A DNA stretch of 64,000 nucleotides from Crocinitomicaceae bacterium. Its GTDB lineage: Bacteria > Bacteroidota > Bacteroidia > Flavobacteriales_D > Crocinitomicaceae. How positions within the stretch are numbered: position 1 is the first letter of the stretch; every line of letters begins with the position of its first letter. A program made the position numbers and the translations under genes. Under the pieces are notes generated by a model. That model saw nothing but the letters and a program-made list of their open reading frames with translations. It was not told the origin of the DNA and did not search any database. This document shows, in pieces, positions 44,881 through 54,678 of this stretch. The DNA lies in NCBI GenBank assembly GCA_024643365.1, contig JAHENC010000001.1, forward strand, positions 62,001 to 126,000, in the 5' to 3' direction.

Positions 44881-45759
44881 TTAATTACGGGTATCGATTC
44901 CCCAAAGCATTTTATTTCTAATCGTATCAAGGAAATTATTATCCTCAAATTTAATAACATTAATCATAAATTCCGCCTTCGTGACGATGACATCTTCACC
45001 TTGTTTGATGTGTTTCGAAACACCATCTAAACTCAGTAAATAACTACGATCTCTTCCTTCTACACTCAAGGTAATTGGCATGTGATCAGGAACAACAACC
45101 GGACGAACATTTAGATTATGAGGCGCGATTGGTGTCAATATATGTACTTGGCAACCAGGGGTTATGATTGGCCCACCGCAACTAAGACTATAAGCAGTGG
45201 AACCTGTTGGTGTTGCAACAATGAGTCCATCAGCCCAATAAGAATTCAAGAATTTCTTATCCAAATAGGCATGAACTGTGACCATCGAAGACGTGTCTTT
45301 TTTCTGTAGGGTAAGCTCATTCAAAGCAAAATTATCTTCTCCAAAAACGTCATCCACCGTCGAAACGCGTAAAAGTGAACGTTTTTGAAATTCGAATTGC
45401 TTGTCCCTAACCTGGGCTAATTTGTCGTAAATATGGTCCTTTGAGATATTGGATAAGAATCCGAGTCTTCCCGTATTAATTCCCATAATTGGAACACCGG
45501 AATCACGAATAAATGAAACCGCCCTTAAAAAGGTACCATCTCCTCCTAGACTGATCAATAAATCGAGTCCAGCATGGAAATCTTTGTGATTATTGAAGGT
45601 TTCATACGTTGTGGAAACACCTGCTTTAGCGACCAATTGTTCCTTCAACTCCTCTTCCAAAACTGCTTTCCAACCAAAATCATCAATGTGCTTCAATACT
45701 TCGAGGAAGAAGGCACTTGATTGCTTATTTATTTTTCTACCATAGATGGCAACTCTCAT
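44881..45759 (-). CDS. nadK: NAD kinase
   Basis: 292 residues. Makes NADP from NAD and ATP. LISLGGDGTFLRAVSF is the GGDGT motif; ADGLIVATPTGSTAYSLSCGGP is the NE/D substrate loop. Normal length. Two bases after the CBS protein gene, with the FKBP gene starting shortly after its stop. Confidence 0.97.
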   Translation of the reverse strand: MRVAIYGRKINKQSSAFFLEVLKHIDDFGWKAVLEEELKEQLVAKAGVSTTYETFNNHKDFHAGLDLLISLGGDGTFLRAVSFIRDSGVPIMGINTGRLGFLSNISKDHIYDKLAQVRDKQFEFQKRSLLRVSTVDDVFGEDNFALNELTLQKKDTSSMVTVHAYLDKKFLNSYWADGLIVATPTGSTAYSLSCGGPIITPGCQVHILTPIAPHNLNVRPVVVPDHMPITLSVEGRDRSYLLSLDGVSKHIKQGEDVIVTKAEFMINVIKFEDNNFLDTIRNKMLWGIDTRN

Positions 45760-45761
45760 GC

Positions 45762-46424
45762 TTACAATTTTAGGTATTGCATTAATGTATCATATCTCCA
45801 TTGCATGTCTTCATCACCATGTCCATCACGGAACGATGCTTTCACTAGGTAATCGTAGCGTTCAAAGGTTCGGATGATGCTGCTTAAATCGTAGCTATTT
45901 ACTTTTAGCGTCACATCTATTTTTGTTGAATCTAAATGTGAGGTCATGAAAACGCTTAAAATCCGAGCATTGTTGCTTTCTACGATTTGGGCAATTTGAG
46001 ACAATGTGTAATCACTGGCATTCATTTCCAAAACGAGTATCCCTCCATTTTCTTTGATACTTCCTGTATTCGCTAAAAGCGTCATCACATGGTAAACACT
46101 GCAGCATCCGAGGTAATTTTCTTGTTGATCTAAAATGGGAATGACACTTAATTTAAACTCTGCCATTTTGGCTATGACATCGTACATATGCGCTTGACCA
46201 AAGATGAACGGGCGTGGCAAATGCTGAAATAGGTGATCTAAATTTTCATCTAAATTGAGGTGATCGAGAATATCTGATTCCGAAACAACTCCAACGAAGT
46301 TGCCGTTTTTAAGCACTGGAAGGTGGGAAACCTTAAATTCCTCCATCCAACTCAAGGCCTTTTCCCCTGAATCCGTATGGATTAGAGGTGGTATTTCGTC
46401 TGTTATTAAATCAATTGCTCTCAT
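45762..46424 (-). CDS. CBS-domain protein
   Basis: 220 residues. Two N-terminal CBS motifs (about 1-55: [22 protein letters not shown], and 60-115: [20 protein letters not shown]) form a nucleotide-binding pair. The C-terminal half looks like an ACT-type or similar small-molecule-binding domain ([23 protein letters not shown]). Such proteins sense adenine nucleotides; the target is unknown. The ATG at 46424 is chosen because the TTG upstream is unsupported. Coupled to nadK by a two-base gap. Confidence 0.85.
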   Translation of the reverse strand: MRAIDLITDEIPPLIHTDSGEKALSWMEEFKVSHLPVLKNGNFVGVVSESDILDHLNLDENLDHLFQHLPRPFIFGQAHMYDVIAKMAEFKLSVIPILDQQENYLGCCSVYHVMTLLANTGSIKENGGILVLEMNASDYTLSQIAQIVESNNARILSVFMTSHLDSTKIDVTLKVNSYDLSSIIRTFERYDYLVKASFRDGHGDEDMQWRYDTLMQYLKL

Positions 46425-46461
46425 ACGCGTCGCCAAAGTAGTAAAATCCTTTCAGAGTTCT

Positions 46462-46469
46462 TACTTTTG
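46462..46469 (+). promoter_or_regulatory. Promoter -7 box of pdxJ
   Basis: TACTTTTG, 18 bases before the ATG at 46488. The TTG at 46467 overlaps the box and is therefore not the start. Confidence 0.55.
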
Positions 46470-46487
46470 TGTGTCAAAATTTGTGCC

Positions 46488-47204
46488 ATGACAAGACTAA
46501 GTGTGAACATCAATAAAATTGCTACGCTTCGAAACGCTCGAGGCGGACAAATGCCTAATGTCGTTCAATTCGCTATCGATTGTGAGCGATTTGGAGCACA
46601 AGGAATTACGGTTCACCCTCGTCCGGACGAACGTCACATTACCACACAGGACACTTATGATTTGGCACAAGTGGTAAAAAGTGAATACAACATCGAAGGA
46701 TACCCGGATAACCGTTATTTGACGCTCATTTCTGATATACGTCCAGCTCAAGCCACTTTGGTACCTGACGGACCGGATGTTCTTACGTCAAATGCAGGAT
46801 GGGACACAGATAGGCATCAATCCTTTTTAAATGAAACACTCCAAGAAATTTCAGCACATGGAGTCCGCACTTCTCTTTTTATCGAGCCTAACAAACATTG
46901 GATAGAGCTCGCAAAAAAAGCAGGAGCTGATCGCATTGAATTGTATACAGGTCCATATGCTGAGTCATTTGGAAAGAATCCAGCAACTGCAATCAAAGAA
47001 TATATCGACGCCATTGAGTTTGCAGTTTCGATTGGACTAGAGATTAATGCCGGACACGATTTAAGCCAAGAAAACCTTAGGTATTTCAAACAGTCTGTTT
47101 GTCAATTGGATGAAGTTTCCATCGGACATGCACTCATTTCAGATGCGTTATACCTTGGAATTGAGAATACAATCCAACGTTATTTACACTTGTTGCGCGA
47201 CTAG
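46488..47204 (+). CDS. pdxJ: Pyridoxine 5'-phosphate synthase
   Basis: 238 residues. It condenses 1-deoxyxylulose-5-phosphate with 3-amino-2-oxopropyl phosphate in vitamin B6 synthesis. [20 protein letters not shown] is the family start, followed by [13 protein letters not shown] and [12 protein letters not shown], which hold the phosphate and the catalytic Glu/His residues. The ATG at 46488 fits this N-terminus. Converges with the MscS gene with no gap. Confidence 0.97.
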   Translation: MTRLSVNINKIATLRNARGGQMPNVVQFAIDCERFGAQGITVHPRPDERHITTQDTYDLAQVVKSEYNIEGYPDNRYLTLISDIRPAQATLVPDGPDVLTSNAGWDTDRHQSFLNETLQEISAHGVRTSLFIEPNKHWIELAKKAGADRIELYTGPYAESFGKNPATAIKEYIDAIEFAVSIGLEINAGHDLSQENLRYFKQSVCQLDEVSIGHALISDALYLGIENTIQRYLHLLRD

Positions 47205-48314
47205 TTAAATCTGTTTGATTGTGCGGTGCGGATACGGAATATTTATATTGTATTCCCTGAAAAGTCTGTCAATTTCAAAACGAATTTCCGATTTATAGAT
47301 ATCAATATCCCAACTATGGTCTGCCCAGAAAATCAATTCCAATCCTAAGCCATTTTCGCCAAAATCAGCTAAACTGACGAATACAGGATGGTTTTTCTTC
47401 ACTTTCGGATGAGCCATTGCTGCTTGTATTAACAAACGCTTAATTATTTCTGTGTCCGAACCAAAATCGACTGTCACGTTAATTTTAAATCGAGTTAATT
47501 CGGAACCATGGCTCCAGTTTTCGATTTGCTCTTGAGTTAACCTAGTGTTTGGAATGATGAGTACATTTCCTTCTCGGGTTTGAATTTGAGTTGTACGAAC
47601 ACTAATTTTCAGGATTTTTGCCACGATGGCGTCTGAAGATTTCTGAGAGCTTTTCGATGATCCTTGAATCTCTACGATGTCCCCTACTCTCAAATTACCT
47701 TCCACTAATAAAACCACTCCACCGATCATATCCTTAAACACATCCTGTAACCCCAATCCAATTCCAACTAAGAGTCCAACTGAACTCGTAAGGATGATGA
47801 CAAGGTCAATACGGAGTAATTGAAAGCAAAATAAGATGGAAAATACATAAATAACGTATTTTGCAATTTGAATGTAAACATATTCCGATGCCGGATCATA
47901 ATTCGTATTTCGTTTGAATTTCCGACCGATGTAGAGTTTACTCAAATTGACAAGTATACGCGCTCCAAAGAATACTGAAACAATAATTAATAAATCAGCG
48001 AAGTCAATTTTTATCGCACCTAGATCAATAAATTTATAGGTTAGGAATTTCTTGAATGTCACATTCTGATTATTAAACTTAAAGCTTAAAACCGCAACGT
48101 AAATCGCTAATAAATATACACTTTGACTCAACAACTTCAACCATGCAAGTTGTCTTCCCTCGAGGTTGATTTGAGCAGTCTTCACATAACGTTTCAACAT
48201 GCGATGAACAAGGCGACGTAAAATTGCAGCCACCAGGAATATCAGTGTCAAAAACACCAAATTCCAAAAGCAAATTTTGTACGGACCAATATGAAAAAGT
48301 GTTGTGCTCAGCAT
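47205..48314 (-). CDS. MscS-family mechanosensitive channel, 369 aa
   Basis: About five hydrophobic segments (about 15-35, 55-75, 90-115, 140-160, 165-190); the last includes LTSSVGLLVGIGLGLQDVFKDMIGGVVLLVEG, the pore-like Gly/Ala helix of MscS. The beta domain (IRVGDIVEIQGSSKSSQKSSD) carries a Ser/Lys-rich insert not seen in the smaller MscS at 38654. C-terminal domain follows. Two bases after dnaG's stop. Likely a second, distinct osmotic channel. Confidence 0.92.
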   Translation of the reverse strand: MLSTTLFHIGPYKICFWNLVFLTLIFLVAAILRRLVHRMLKRYVKTAQINLEGRQLAWLKLLSQSVYLLAIYVAVLSFKFNNQNVTFKKFLTYKFIDLGAIKIDFADLLIIVSVFFGARILVNLSKLYIGRKFKRNTNYDPASEYVYIQIAKYVIYVFSILFCFQLLRIDLVIILTSSVGLLVGIGLGLQDVFKDMIGGVVLLVEGNLRVGDIVEIQGSSKSSQKSSDAIVAKILKISVRTTQIQTREGNVLIIPNTRLTQEQIENWSHGSELTRFKINVTVDFGSDTEIIKRLLIQAAMAHPKVKKNHPVFVSLADFGENGLGLELIFWADHSWDIDIYKSEIRFEIDRLFREYNINIPYPHRTIKQI

Positions 48315-48315
48315 A

Positions 48316-50289
48316 CTACCTTGTGATAATTCTCCCTAATTTTTCTGAAAACTCTTTTCTAACCTTGGCATACACCATTTGTTCCGACAACAACAAGATT
48401 AAATCTTCTCCTTGAGGATTTTTCTCCTTCAATTCACGTTGCAATCCTTGAATATGCTGCTCTACTTTGATAAGTTTGAAGTGATAAATGGCATTCATCA
48501 CTGATTCATATAAATTATCTGCTTCAGATTTCGTGTGGATATTGTATTTCCCCACCCAATTATGACTTAAATCTTGATCATCGCTTTCAAGATCACTCAC
48601 AAACGCGACAATGTCTTGATTTTCTAGTCGTTTTAGGTACGAAGCAGATAAAAGTGTATTGTCCTTTACGCCATCCATAAACAGACCATAGATTTCTCGG
48701 TACAATGGTTGTTCGATACGCAAATCATCACTTTCAATTTCTTGAATAATCAGCTCGATAACACTCGTTGATTTATCTTCACTTCCAATCTCTTTGATAA
48801 GTACCTCACGTGTACCATATTTAATCATCAATCGAATGATTTCATCTTCGTGCTTTACCTCAAGAGGTGTTTCCCCTGCCTCTTTTCCTTGGATAGTCAG
48901 TTCATCTTGAAGGAGATGCGTACTTTCCTTAGGAAGTTGTATCTCGTTCATCATTGGCTCTTGCAATTGCTTAGCCATAGTAGACTTTCGCAGTCGCATG
49001 AGTTCATTATTGACAATGGACTCGGAAATTTCAAACTGACGAGCGATTTCTTGAATATAAACGCTTCGTGTTATTTGGTCTGGAATCAATGAAACGGAAT
49101 GAACAATTTCCTTGATTAATTCGGACTTACGAATCGGGTCATTTAATCCATCCGCTAATAAGATCGATGCTTTAAAGGTGATGAAATCTTGTTTATGCGT
49201 TTTGATGTATTCTTCTAATTCACTAGAACTGCGTGTTTTCGAAAACGAATCTGGATCCTCTCCATCTGGAAAAAGAACGACTTTTACATTCAAACCTTCT
49301 TCAAGAATCAAGTCAATACCGCGGAAACTCGCTTTGATTCCAGCTGCATCACCATCATATAAAATGGTCAAGTTTTTGGTGTAGCGTTTCACCAACTTCA
49401 CTTGTTCCTTGGTCAACGACGTACCAGAAGAAGAAACTACGTGTTGCATTCCCGCTTGATGCATACTTATGACATCTGTATATCCCTCACACAACAAACA
49501 CTCGTCATATTTAACGATATCACCTTTAGCAAAGTACAATCCATAAAGGATTTCACTTTTATTGTAGATGATGCTTTCCGGCGAATTGAAATACTTCGCA
49601 ATTTTTTTATCAGCTAGTAATGTACGTCCACCGAATCCTAAAACGCGGCCAGAAATACTATGAATTGGAAAGATAACTCGTCCTCGAAAGAAATCGAAGG
49701 AACGATCATCTTTGGTTTTAACAAGTCCAACTTTTTCCAGGTAATCTAACTTATAGCCCTTTTCGAGTGCTTTTTTCGTGAAATCATCACCTTTATTGAG
49801 GCAATATCCAAGTTGAAAACGTTCGATGATATCTTTACGGAATCCACGCTCTTCGAAATAAGAAAGTCCAATCGCCTTCCCTTCATCAGTTCCGTGCATA
49901 TTCTCCGAAAAGGTATTTTTCGCAAATTCATTGATGATGTAAAAGCTCTCGCGTTCATTTAATTCAGCTAATTCCTCCGCGGTAGGTTGTGCCGACTCAG
50001 GAATTTGAACACCGTAACGATCTGCCAACCAACGAAGTGCTTCAGGATAGGAGAAATGTTCTTTTTCCATTAGGAAGGAGACAACTGTTCCACCTTTTCC
50101 AGTTGAAAAGCATTTAAAAATCTGTTTCGCCGGTGATACAACGAATGAAGGAGTTTTTTCATCCGTGAATGGACTGAGTCCTTTCAAATTTGATCCAGCA
50201 CGTTTTAATTGCACATAATCACCAATCACTTCCTCAATTCGAGAAACTTGCATGATTTCATCAATGATATGTGGTGGGATTTTACTCAC
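48316..50289 (-). CDS. dnaG: DNA primase with degenerate zinc-binding motif
   Basis: 657 residues. Makes RNA primers on the lagging strand. The TOPRIM catalytic core has LLCEGYTDVISMHQAG (Glu) and LYDGDAAGIKAS (Asp-x-Asp), followed by the RNA polymerase domain and the DnaB-binding C-terminus. The N-terminal zinc ribbon is altered: the canonical C-x2-H-x17-C-x2-C becomes S39, T42, C60, T63, so only one ligand is left. The rest of the fold (SPFTDEKTPSF, STGKGGTVVSF) is kept. This substitution is known to me as a tendency in Flavobacteriia, so it may be lineage-wide. Its start overlaps the MORN lipoprotein gene by eight bases. Confidence 0.95.
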   Translation of the reverse strand: MSKIPPHIIDEIMQVSRIEEVIGDYVQLKRAGSNLKGLSPFTDEKTPSFVVSPAKQIFKCFSTGKGGTVVSFLMEKEHFSYPEALRWLADRYGVQIPESAQPTAEELAELNERESFYIINEFAKNTFSENMHGTDEGKAIGLSYFEERGFRKDIIERFQLGYCLNKGDDFTKKALEKGYKLDYLEKVGLVKTKDDRSFDFFRGRVIFPIHSISGRVLGFGGRTLLADKKIAKYFNSPESIIYNKSEILYGLYFAKGDIVKYDECLLCEGYTDVISMHQAGMQHVVSSSGTSLTKEQVKLVKRYTKNLTILYDGDAAGIKASFRGIDLILEEGLNVKVVLFPDGEDPDSFSKTRSSSELEEYIKTHKQDFITFKASILLADGLNDPIRKSELIKEIVHSVSLIPDQITRSVYIQEIARQFEISESIVNNELMRLRKSTMAKQLQEPMMNEIQLPKESTHLLQDELTIQGKEAGETPLEVKHEDEIIRLMIKYGTREVLIKEIGSEDKSTSVIELIIQEIESDDLRIEQPLYREIYGLFMDGVKDNTLLSASYLKRLENQDIVAFVSDLESDDQDLSHNWVGKYNIHTKSEADNLYESVMNAIYHFKLIKVEQHIQGLQRELKEKNPQGEDLILLLSEQMVYAKVRKEFSEKLGRIITR

Positions 50290-50701
50290 TTTCCGGTTGA
50301 CCGTAATCTTTTACTTGCTTGTTTTTACCTTTTTGGTCGTAGGTAGTCCAAACTCCAACCATTTCATCATTTCGGTACTCACCATGGTAGTGAATTCGTC
50401 CGTTTGGATGTTTAACTACAGAATAACCATCTCTTTTACCGTGATTATAGAACGTAAATGACAGCATATTTCCTTTTTCTGAATAAAAGGTCCATTTACC
50501 ATCTCTATTACCTTTCACGTCTAAGTCTCCTTCAAATTTCACTTGTTTTTTTCCAGCATACCATTCGGTAAAGTGACCATCTTTTATTTGAAAAAGGACT
50601 TCTTTTTTCGCTAGTTGCCCTTCCTTTTTAGAAGAGGAATCCGAACATGCGTTGAATGTAAATAATGCCACTAAGGCGATAAGTAATGTATTTTTTATCA
50701 T
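50282..50701 (-). CDS. MORN-repeat lipoprotein
   Basis: 139 residues. Lipoprotein signal with lipobox FTFNAC (Cys at about 19). Four or so MORN/YwqK-like repeats follow (KQVKFEGDLDVKGNRDGKWTF, MLSFTFYNHGKRDGY, IHYHGEYRNDEMVGVWTTY). Such repeats are often labelled YwqK-family antitoxin, but no toxin is nearby; a lipoprotein of unknown role is a safer name. It lies between the prenyl synthase gene and dnaG, overlapping both slightly. Confidence 0.85.
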   Translation of the reverse strand: MIKNTLLIALVALFTFNACSDSSSKKEGQLAKKEVLFQIKDGHFTEWYAGKKQVKFEGDLDVKGNRDGKWTFYSEKGNMLSFTFYNHGKRDGYSVVKHPNGRIHYHGEYRNDEMVGVWTTYDQKGKNKQVKDYGQPESE

Positions 50702-51672
50702 TTCTCTCTATTCATTGTGTAATGTACCAATCCTATTAACGATTTTTTTGCGTCGTTGTCGGGGAAAGACTCCAATAATTCGAGTGCTTCCTTGGCAATT
50801 GTTTCCATTTTTTGCGTGGCGAATTGAATTCCACCATATTGAATGACCAATTGAATGGCGCGTTTAATTCGTGCTGATACGTCGAATTCATTCTTCATGA
50901 TGTACATTAATTCCTTGCGGATTTCACTTGGAGAATGATTCATCACGTAGATCAGCGGTAAAGTCATTTTTTGTTCACGGATATCAATTCCGGTTGGCTT
51001 TCCGATGTGCTCACCTGTTCCATAGTCAAAAATATCGTCTTTGATTTGAAAGGCAAGTCCGATTAGCTCACCGAATTTTCTCATTTTCTCTTGTTGATCT
51101 GCGTTCGCATGGACACTTATTGCCCCAGCCTCGCAACAAGTTGCAATGAGCGATGCCGTCTTTTTGCGAATGACTTCGAAATACGTTTCTTCGTCAATAT
51201 TGAGATCACGTGCTTTTTCAATTTGAAGAAGTTCTCCCTCGCTCATTTCACGAACGGCACGAGCAACGACTTCCAATAAGGCTATGTTTTCTTTCTCAAT
51301 GGAAAGTAAAAGAATGCGTGACAGCATGTAATCACCAACAAGGACCGCAATTTTATTTTTCCAGAGTGCATTCACCGAGAAGAAGCCTCTTCGTTCGTTG
51401 GCATCATCCACAACATCATCATGTACGAGAGTTGCTGTGTGTAATAGTTCTACTAATGTAGTTGCATCGTAGGTAACCTGATTGATTTCGCCCAACATTT
51501 TCGCTGTAAGAAAAACGAACATCGGACGCATTTGCTTTCCTTTTCGCTTCACCACATACTGAGTGACTTTATCCAGCAAGGCCACGTCAGACCTCATTGA
51601 CTCTTTAAAATAAGCTTCAAATGTTGTCAATTCTGACTGAATTGGCGCCATGATGTCCTCAACCTTCTGCAT
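50698..51672 (-). CDS. Polyprenyl diphosphate synthase
   Basis: 324 residues. Trans-isoprenyl synthase. First Asp-rich motif DDVVDDANERRG at 85-96, second IKDDIFDYG at about 210-218, and GKQMRPMF near the N-terminus. Chain length (octaprenyl or other, likely for quinones) cannot be read directly. The ATG at 51672 lies four bases after a TATATTTG box. Stop overlaps the MORN gene by four bases. Confidence 0.95.
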   Translation of the reverse strand: MQKVEDIMAPIQSELTTFEAYFKESMRSDVALLDKVTQYVVKRKGKQMRPMFVFLTAKMLGEINQVTYDATTLVELLHTATLVHDDVVDDANERRGFFSVNALWKNKIAVLVGDYMLSRILLLSIEKENIALLEVVARAVREMSEGELLQIEKARDLNIDEETYFEVIRKKTASLIATCCEAGAISVHANADQQEKMRKFGELIGLAFQIKDDIFDYGTGEHIGKPTGIDIREQKMTLPLIYVMNHSPSEIRKELMYIMKNEFDVSARIKRAIQLVIQYGGIQFATQKMETIAKEALELLESFPDNDAKKSLIGLVHYTMNREK

Positions 51673-51676
51673 ATGA

Positions 51677-51684
51677 CAAATATA
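51677..51684 (-). promoter_or_regulatory. Promoter -7 box of the polyprenyl synthase gene, four bases before ATG
   Basis: TATATTTG on the minus strand, then TCAT and ATG; leaderless type. No TTG at -33. Confidence 0.6.
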
Positions 51685-51723
51685 CAGAATCCCAAATGGT
51701 ATTTGACTTCTTCGTTAAGGAAA

Positions 51724-54540
51724 TTAACGAGAAAGGTGCATATTTCTTTCCGAATAGATTTTTGTAAAGAACGGATCTTTCAAGTCCTTGATAAAGCGGA
51801 TTGCCTCACCTGTTGATTTCATTTCAGGTCCAAGTTCTTTTTTTACGTCCGGGAATTTCTCGTAAGAGAATACAGGGATTTTAATGGCATATCCTTCTTT
51901 TCTAGGTTGGAAATTAAAATCTGTTACTTTTTTCTCACCTAACATCACTTTGGTTGCATAATTCACGTAAGGCTCATCATAGGCTTTCGCAATAAATGGA
52001 ACCGTACGAGAAGCACGAGGATTCGCTTCAATCACATATACTTTATCGTCTTTGATTGCAAATTGGATATTTAATAATCCCACCGTTTTCAATTCGATGG
52101 CAATTTTCTTTGTGATGTCTTCGATTTGTGTCATGACGAAATCACCTAAGTTGTATGGAGGCAATACCGCATATGAATCTCCTGAGTGAATTCCAGCTGG
52201 CTCGATGTGCTGCATGATGCCGATGATGTAAACATTCTCTCCATCGCAAATAGCATCTGCTTCCGCTTCAATTGCTCCACCTAAAAAGTGATCCAATAGA
52301 ATTTGATTATTCCCCATTTCATTGATAATATCAACGACATGATGCTCTAATTCTTCTTTATTGATGACAATTTTCATTTTTTGTCCACCTAACACATAAG
52401 AAGGACGCACCAACAACGGAAACCCTAATTTATCGGATAATTCCAGTGCTTGTTCCGCGCTTTCCACAACCCCATATTCAGGGAAAGGTACATTGTTCGC
52501 TTCTAGTAATTTAGAGAAACGTCCACGATCTTCTGCTAAATCAAGTGCTTCATAACTCGTTCCTAGAATACGGATTCCATATCGCTGAAGTTTCTCTGCT
52601 AATTTCAATGCCGTTTGTCCACCAAGTTGAACGATTACCCCTACTGGATTCTCGTGCATAATGATGTCGTAAATATGTTCCCAGAAAACGGGTTCAAAGT
52701 ATAATTTATCCGCCGTGTCAAAATCCGTAGAAACCGTCTCCGGGTTACAGTTGATCATGATGGTTTCGTAACCACATTCTTTTGCTGCCAATACACCATG
52801 CACACATGAATAATCAAATTCGATTCCTTGTCCAATTCGATTAGGACCAGAACCTAAAACGATCACTTTTTTACGATCTGAAACAACACTTTCGTTTTCA
52901 TATTCAAAGGTTGAATAGTAATAAGGTGTTTTTGCTTCAAATTCCGCTGCACAAGTATCTACCAATTTGTACACACGTTTGATGCCCATATCGGTACGCT
53001 TCGTATATACTTCAGATTCCAAACAACGCAATAAATGCGCAACTTGACGATCGGCATATCCTTTTTGTTTCGCTTCGAACAATAATTCCTTTGGAATACT
53101 GCCCAAATGGAACTTTTCAATTCTACGTTCTAATTTGATCAGGTCTTCGATTTGTTTCAAGAACCAAATATCGATTTTTGTTTTTTCAACGATTTTTTTA
53201 AACGGAATCCCCAATTTAATCGCATCGTAAATATGGAACAAACGATTCCAGCTCGCAAATTCTAGGGAATGAAGAATTTCATCCTGATTGGTCAATTCTT
53301 TTCCATCCGCACCTAATCCGTTGCGATTAATCTCCAAGGATTGACATGCTTTTTGCAATGCTTCTTGGAAAGAGCGCCCGATTCCCATCACCTCTCCTAC
53401 CGACTTCATTTGTAGTCCTAGTTGACGATTTGTACCTGGGAATTTATTAAAGTTCCAACGTGGTATTTTTACGATAACGTAGTCCAACGTTGGTTCAAAT
53501 AAAGCCGATGTTGTTTTTGTAATTTGATTTTGCAATTCATCCAAATGGTAACCAATCGCCAATTTCGAAGCAATCTTTGCAATCGGATAACCCGTTGCTT
53601 TAGATGCTAATGCTGACGAACGCGAAACACGTGGATTGATTTCAATCGCAATAATGTCCTCTGCATCATCCGGAGAAACAGCAAACTGAACGTTACATCC
53701 ACCTGCAAAATTTCCGATCGAGCGCATCATTTTGATGGACATATCGCGCATTTTTTGGAAAGTCGTATCCGACAAGGTCATTGCTGGTGCAACAGTAATT
53801 GAATCTCCTGTGTGAATTCCCATCGGATCAAAATTTTCAATCGAACAGATAATCACGACGTTATCATTGGCATCACGAAGTAATTCCAATTCATATTCTT
53901 TCCAACCTAAAAGCGCCTTGTCGATCATGACTTCATGAATCGGAGATAGTTGTAGTCCACGCTCTAACAGGTTGTCAAATTCTTTTGGGTCATGTAAGAT
54001 GGAAGCACCTGATCCACCTAAAGTATACGAAGGACGAATACACAATGGGAATCCAAATTCCTGTGCGATTTCTTTTCCTTCTAAAAATGATTTTGCCGTT
54101 TTTTGCGGCGCCATTGGCACATCAATTTTCAACATCAATTCACGGAAAGCCTCACGATTCTCCGTAATTTCAATTGCTTCGATATCCACCCCAATCAAAC
54201 GAACGCCATGTTTTTCCCAGATACCTAATTCATCACATTGGATACATAAGTTTAACGCTGTTTGTCCACCCATAGTTGGAAGAACCGCATCGATTTTGTG
54301 ATTTTTCAAAATCTCAAGGATACTTTCTGGTTCCAAGGGTTGCAAATAGACATTATCTGCCACCACTTTATCCGTCATAATTGTTGCTGGATTCGAGTTA
54401 ATCAGTGTTACTTCAATTCCTTCTTCTCTCAATGAACGAGCGGCTTGTGATCCTGCGTAGTCAAACTCACAGGCTTGTCCGATAACAATTGGTCCGCTTC
54501 CGATAATCAGAACCGATTTGATGGATAAGTCTTTTGGCAT
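51724..54540 (-). CDS. carB: Carbamoyl-phosphate synthase large chain without MGS domain
   Basis: 938 residues. Two ATP-grasp synthetase halves: half one has CEFDYAGSQAARSLREEG, LPTMGGQTALNL and EINPRVSRSSALASKATGYP; half two has GIEFDYSCVHGV, VQLGGQTALKLAE and EANPRASRTVPFIAKA. It forms carbamoyl phosphate for pyrimidines and arginine. It stops where the second synthetase half ends, so the MGS-like allosteric domain (about 137 residues in E. coli CarB, 1073 in all) is missing. UMP/ornithine control as in E. coli is therefore unlikely. A TAAATTTG box at 54600-54593 could drive it, with a leader of about 50 bases. carA is not in the window. Confidence 0.95.
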   Translation of the reverse strand: MPKDLSIKSVLIIGSGPIVIGQACEFDYAGSQAARSLREEGIEVTLINSNPATIMTDKVVADNVYLQPLEPESILEILKNHKIDAVLPTMGGQTALNLCIQCDELGIWEKHGVRLIGVDIEAIEITENREAFRELMLKIDVPMAPQKTAKSFLEGKEIAQEFGFPLCIRPSYTLGGSGASILHDPKEFDNLLERGLQLSPIHEVMIDKALLGWKEYELELLRDANDNVVIICSIENFDPMGIHTGDSITVAPAMTLSDTTFQKMRDMSIKMMRSIGNFAGGCNVQFAVSPDDAEDIIAIEINPRVSRSSALASKATGYPIAKIASKLAIGYHLDELQNQITKTTSALFEPTLDYVIVKIPRWNFNKFPGTNRQLGLQMKSVGEVMGIGRSFQEALQKACQSLEINRNGLGADGKELTNQDEILHSLEFASWNRLFHIYDAIKLGIPFKKIVEKTKIDIWFLKQIEDLIKLERRIEKFHLGSIPKELLFEAKQKGYADRQVAHLLRCLESEVYTKRTDMGIKRVYKLVDTCAAEFEAKTPYYYSTFEYENESVVSDRKKVIVLGSGPNRIGQGIEFDYSCVHGVLAAKECGYETIMINCNPETVSTDFDTADKLYFEPVFWEHIYDIIMHENPVGVIVQLGGQTALKLAEKLQRYGIRILGTSYEALDLAEDRGRFSKLLEANNVPFPEYGVVESAEQALELSDKLGFPLLVRPSYVLGGQKMKIVINKEELEHHVVDIINEMGNNQILLDHFLGGAIEAEADAICDGENVYIIGIMQHIEPAGIHSGDSYAVLPPYNLGDFVMTQIEDITKKIAIELKTVGLLNIQFAIKDDKVYVIEANPRASRTVPFIAKAYDEPYVNYATKVMLGEKKVTDFNFQPRKEGYAIKIPVFSYEKFPDVKKELGPEMKSTGEAIRFIKDLKDPFFTKIYSERNMHLSR

Positions 54541-54592
54541 AGGGATTTCAATTTACTTTTCTTCGAAGCGGATGTTCGCTGCAAATTGAGCA

Positions 54593-54600
54593 CAAATTTA
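54593..54600 (-). promoter_or_regulatory. Possible promoter -7 box of carB
   Basis: TAAATTTG on the minus strand, 52 bases before the carB ATG at 54540. No pyrimidine-attenuation hairpin recognised between them. Confidence 0.45.
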
Positions 54601-54678
54601 GTTCAAATCTATGAAGGTGCGTTCTTTTTGGCGAAGTGTTTTTTAACAAAATGAATTCAAATTGTTAATAGGTGCTTT

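Noticed and set aside
50282-50701. Antitoxin of a toxin-antitoxin pair
   Set aside because: MORN repeats give it a YwqK-like label, but it is a lipoprotein and no toxin gene adjoins it; the neighbours are dnaG and a prenyl synthase.
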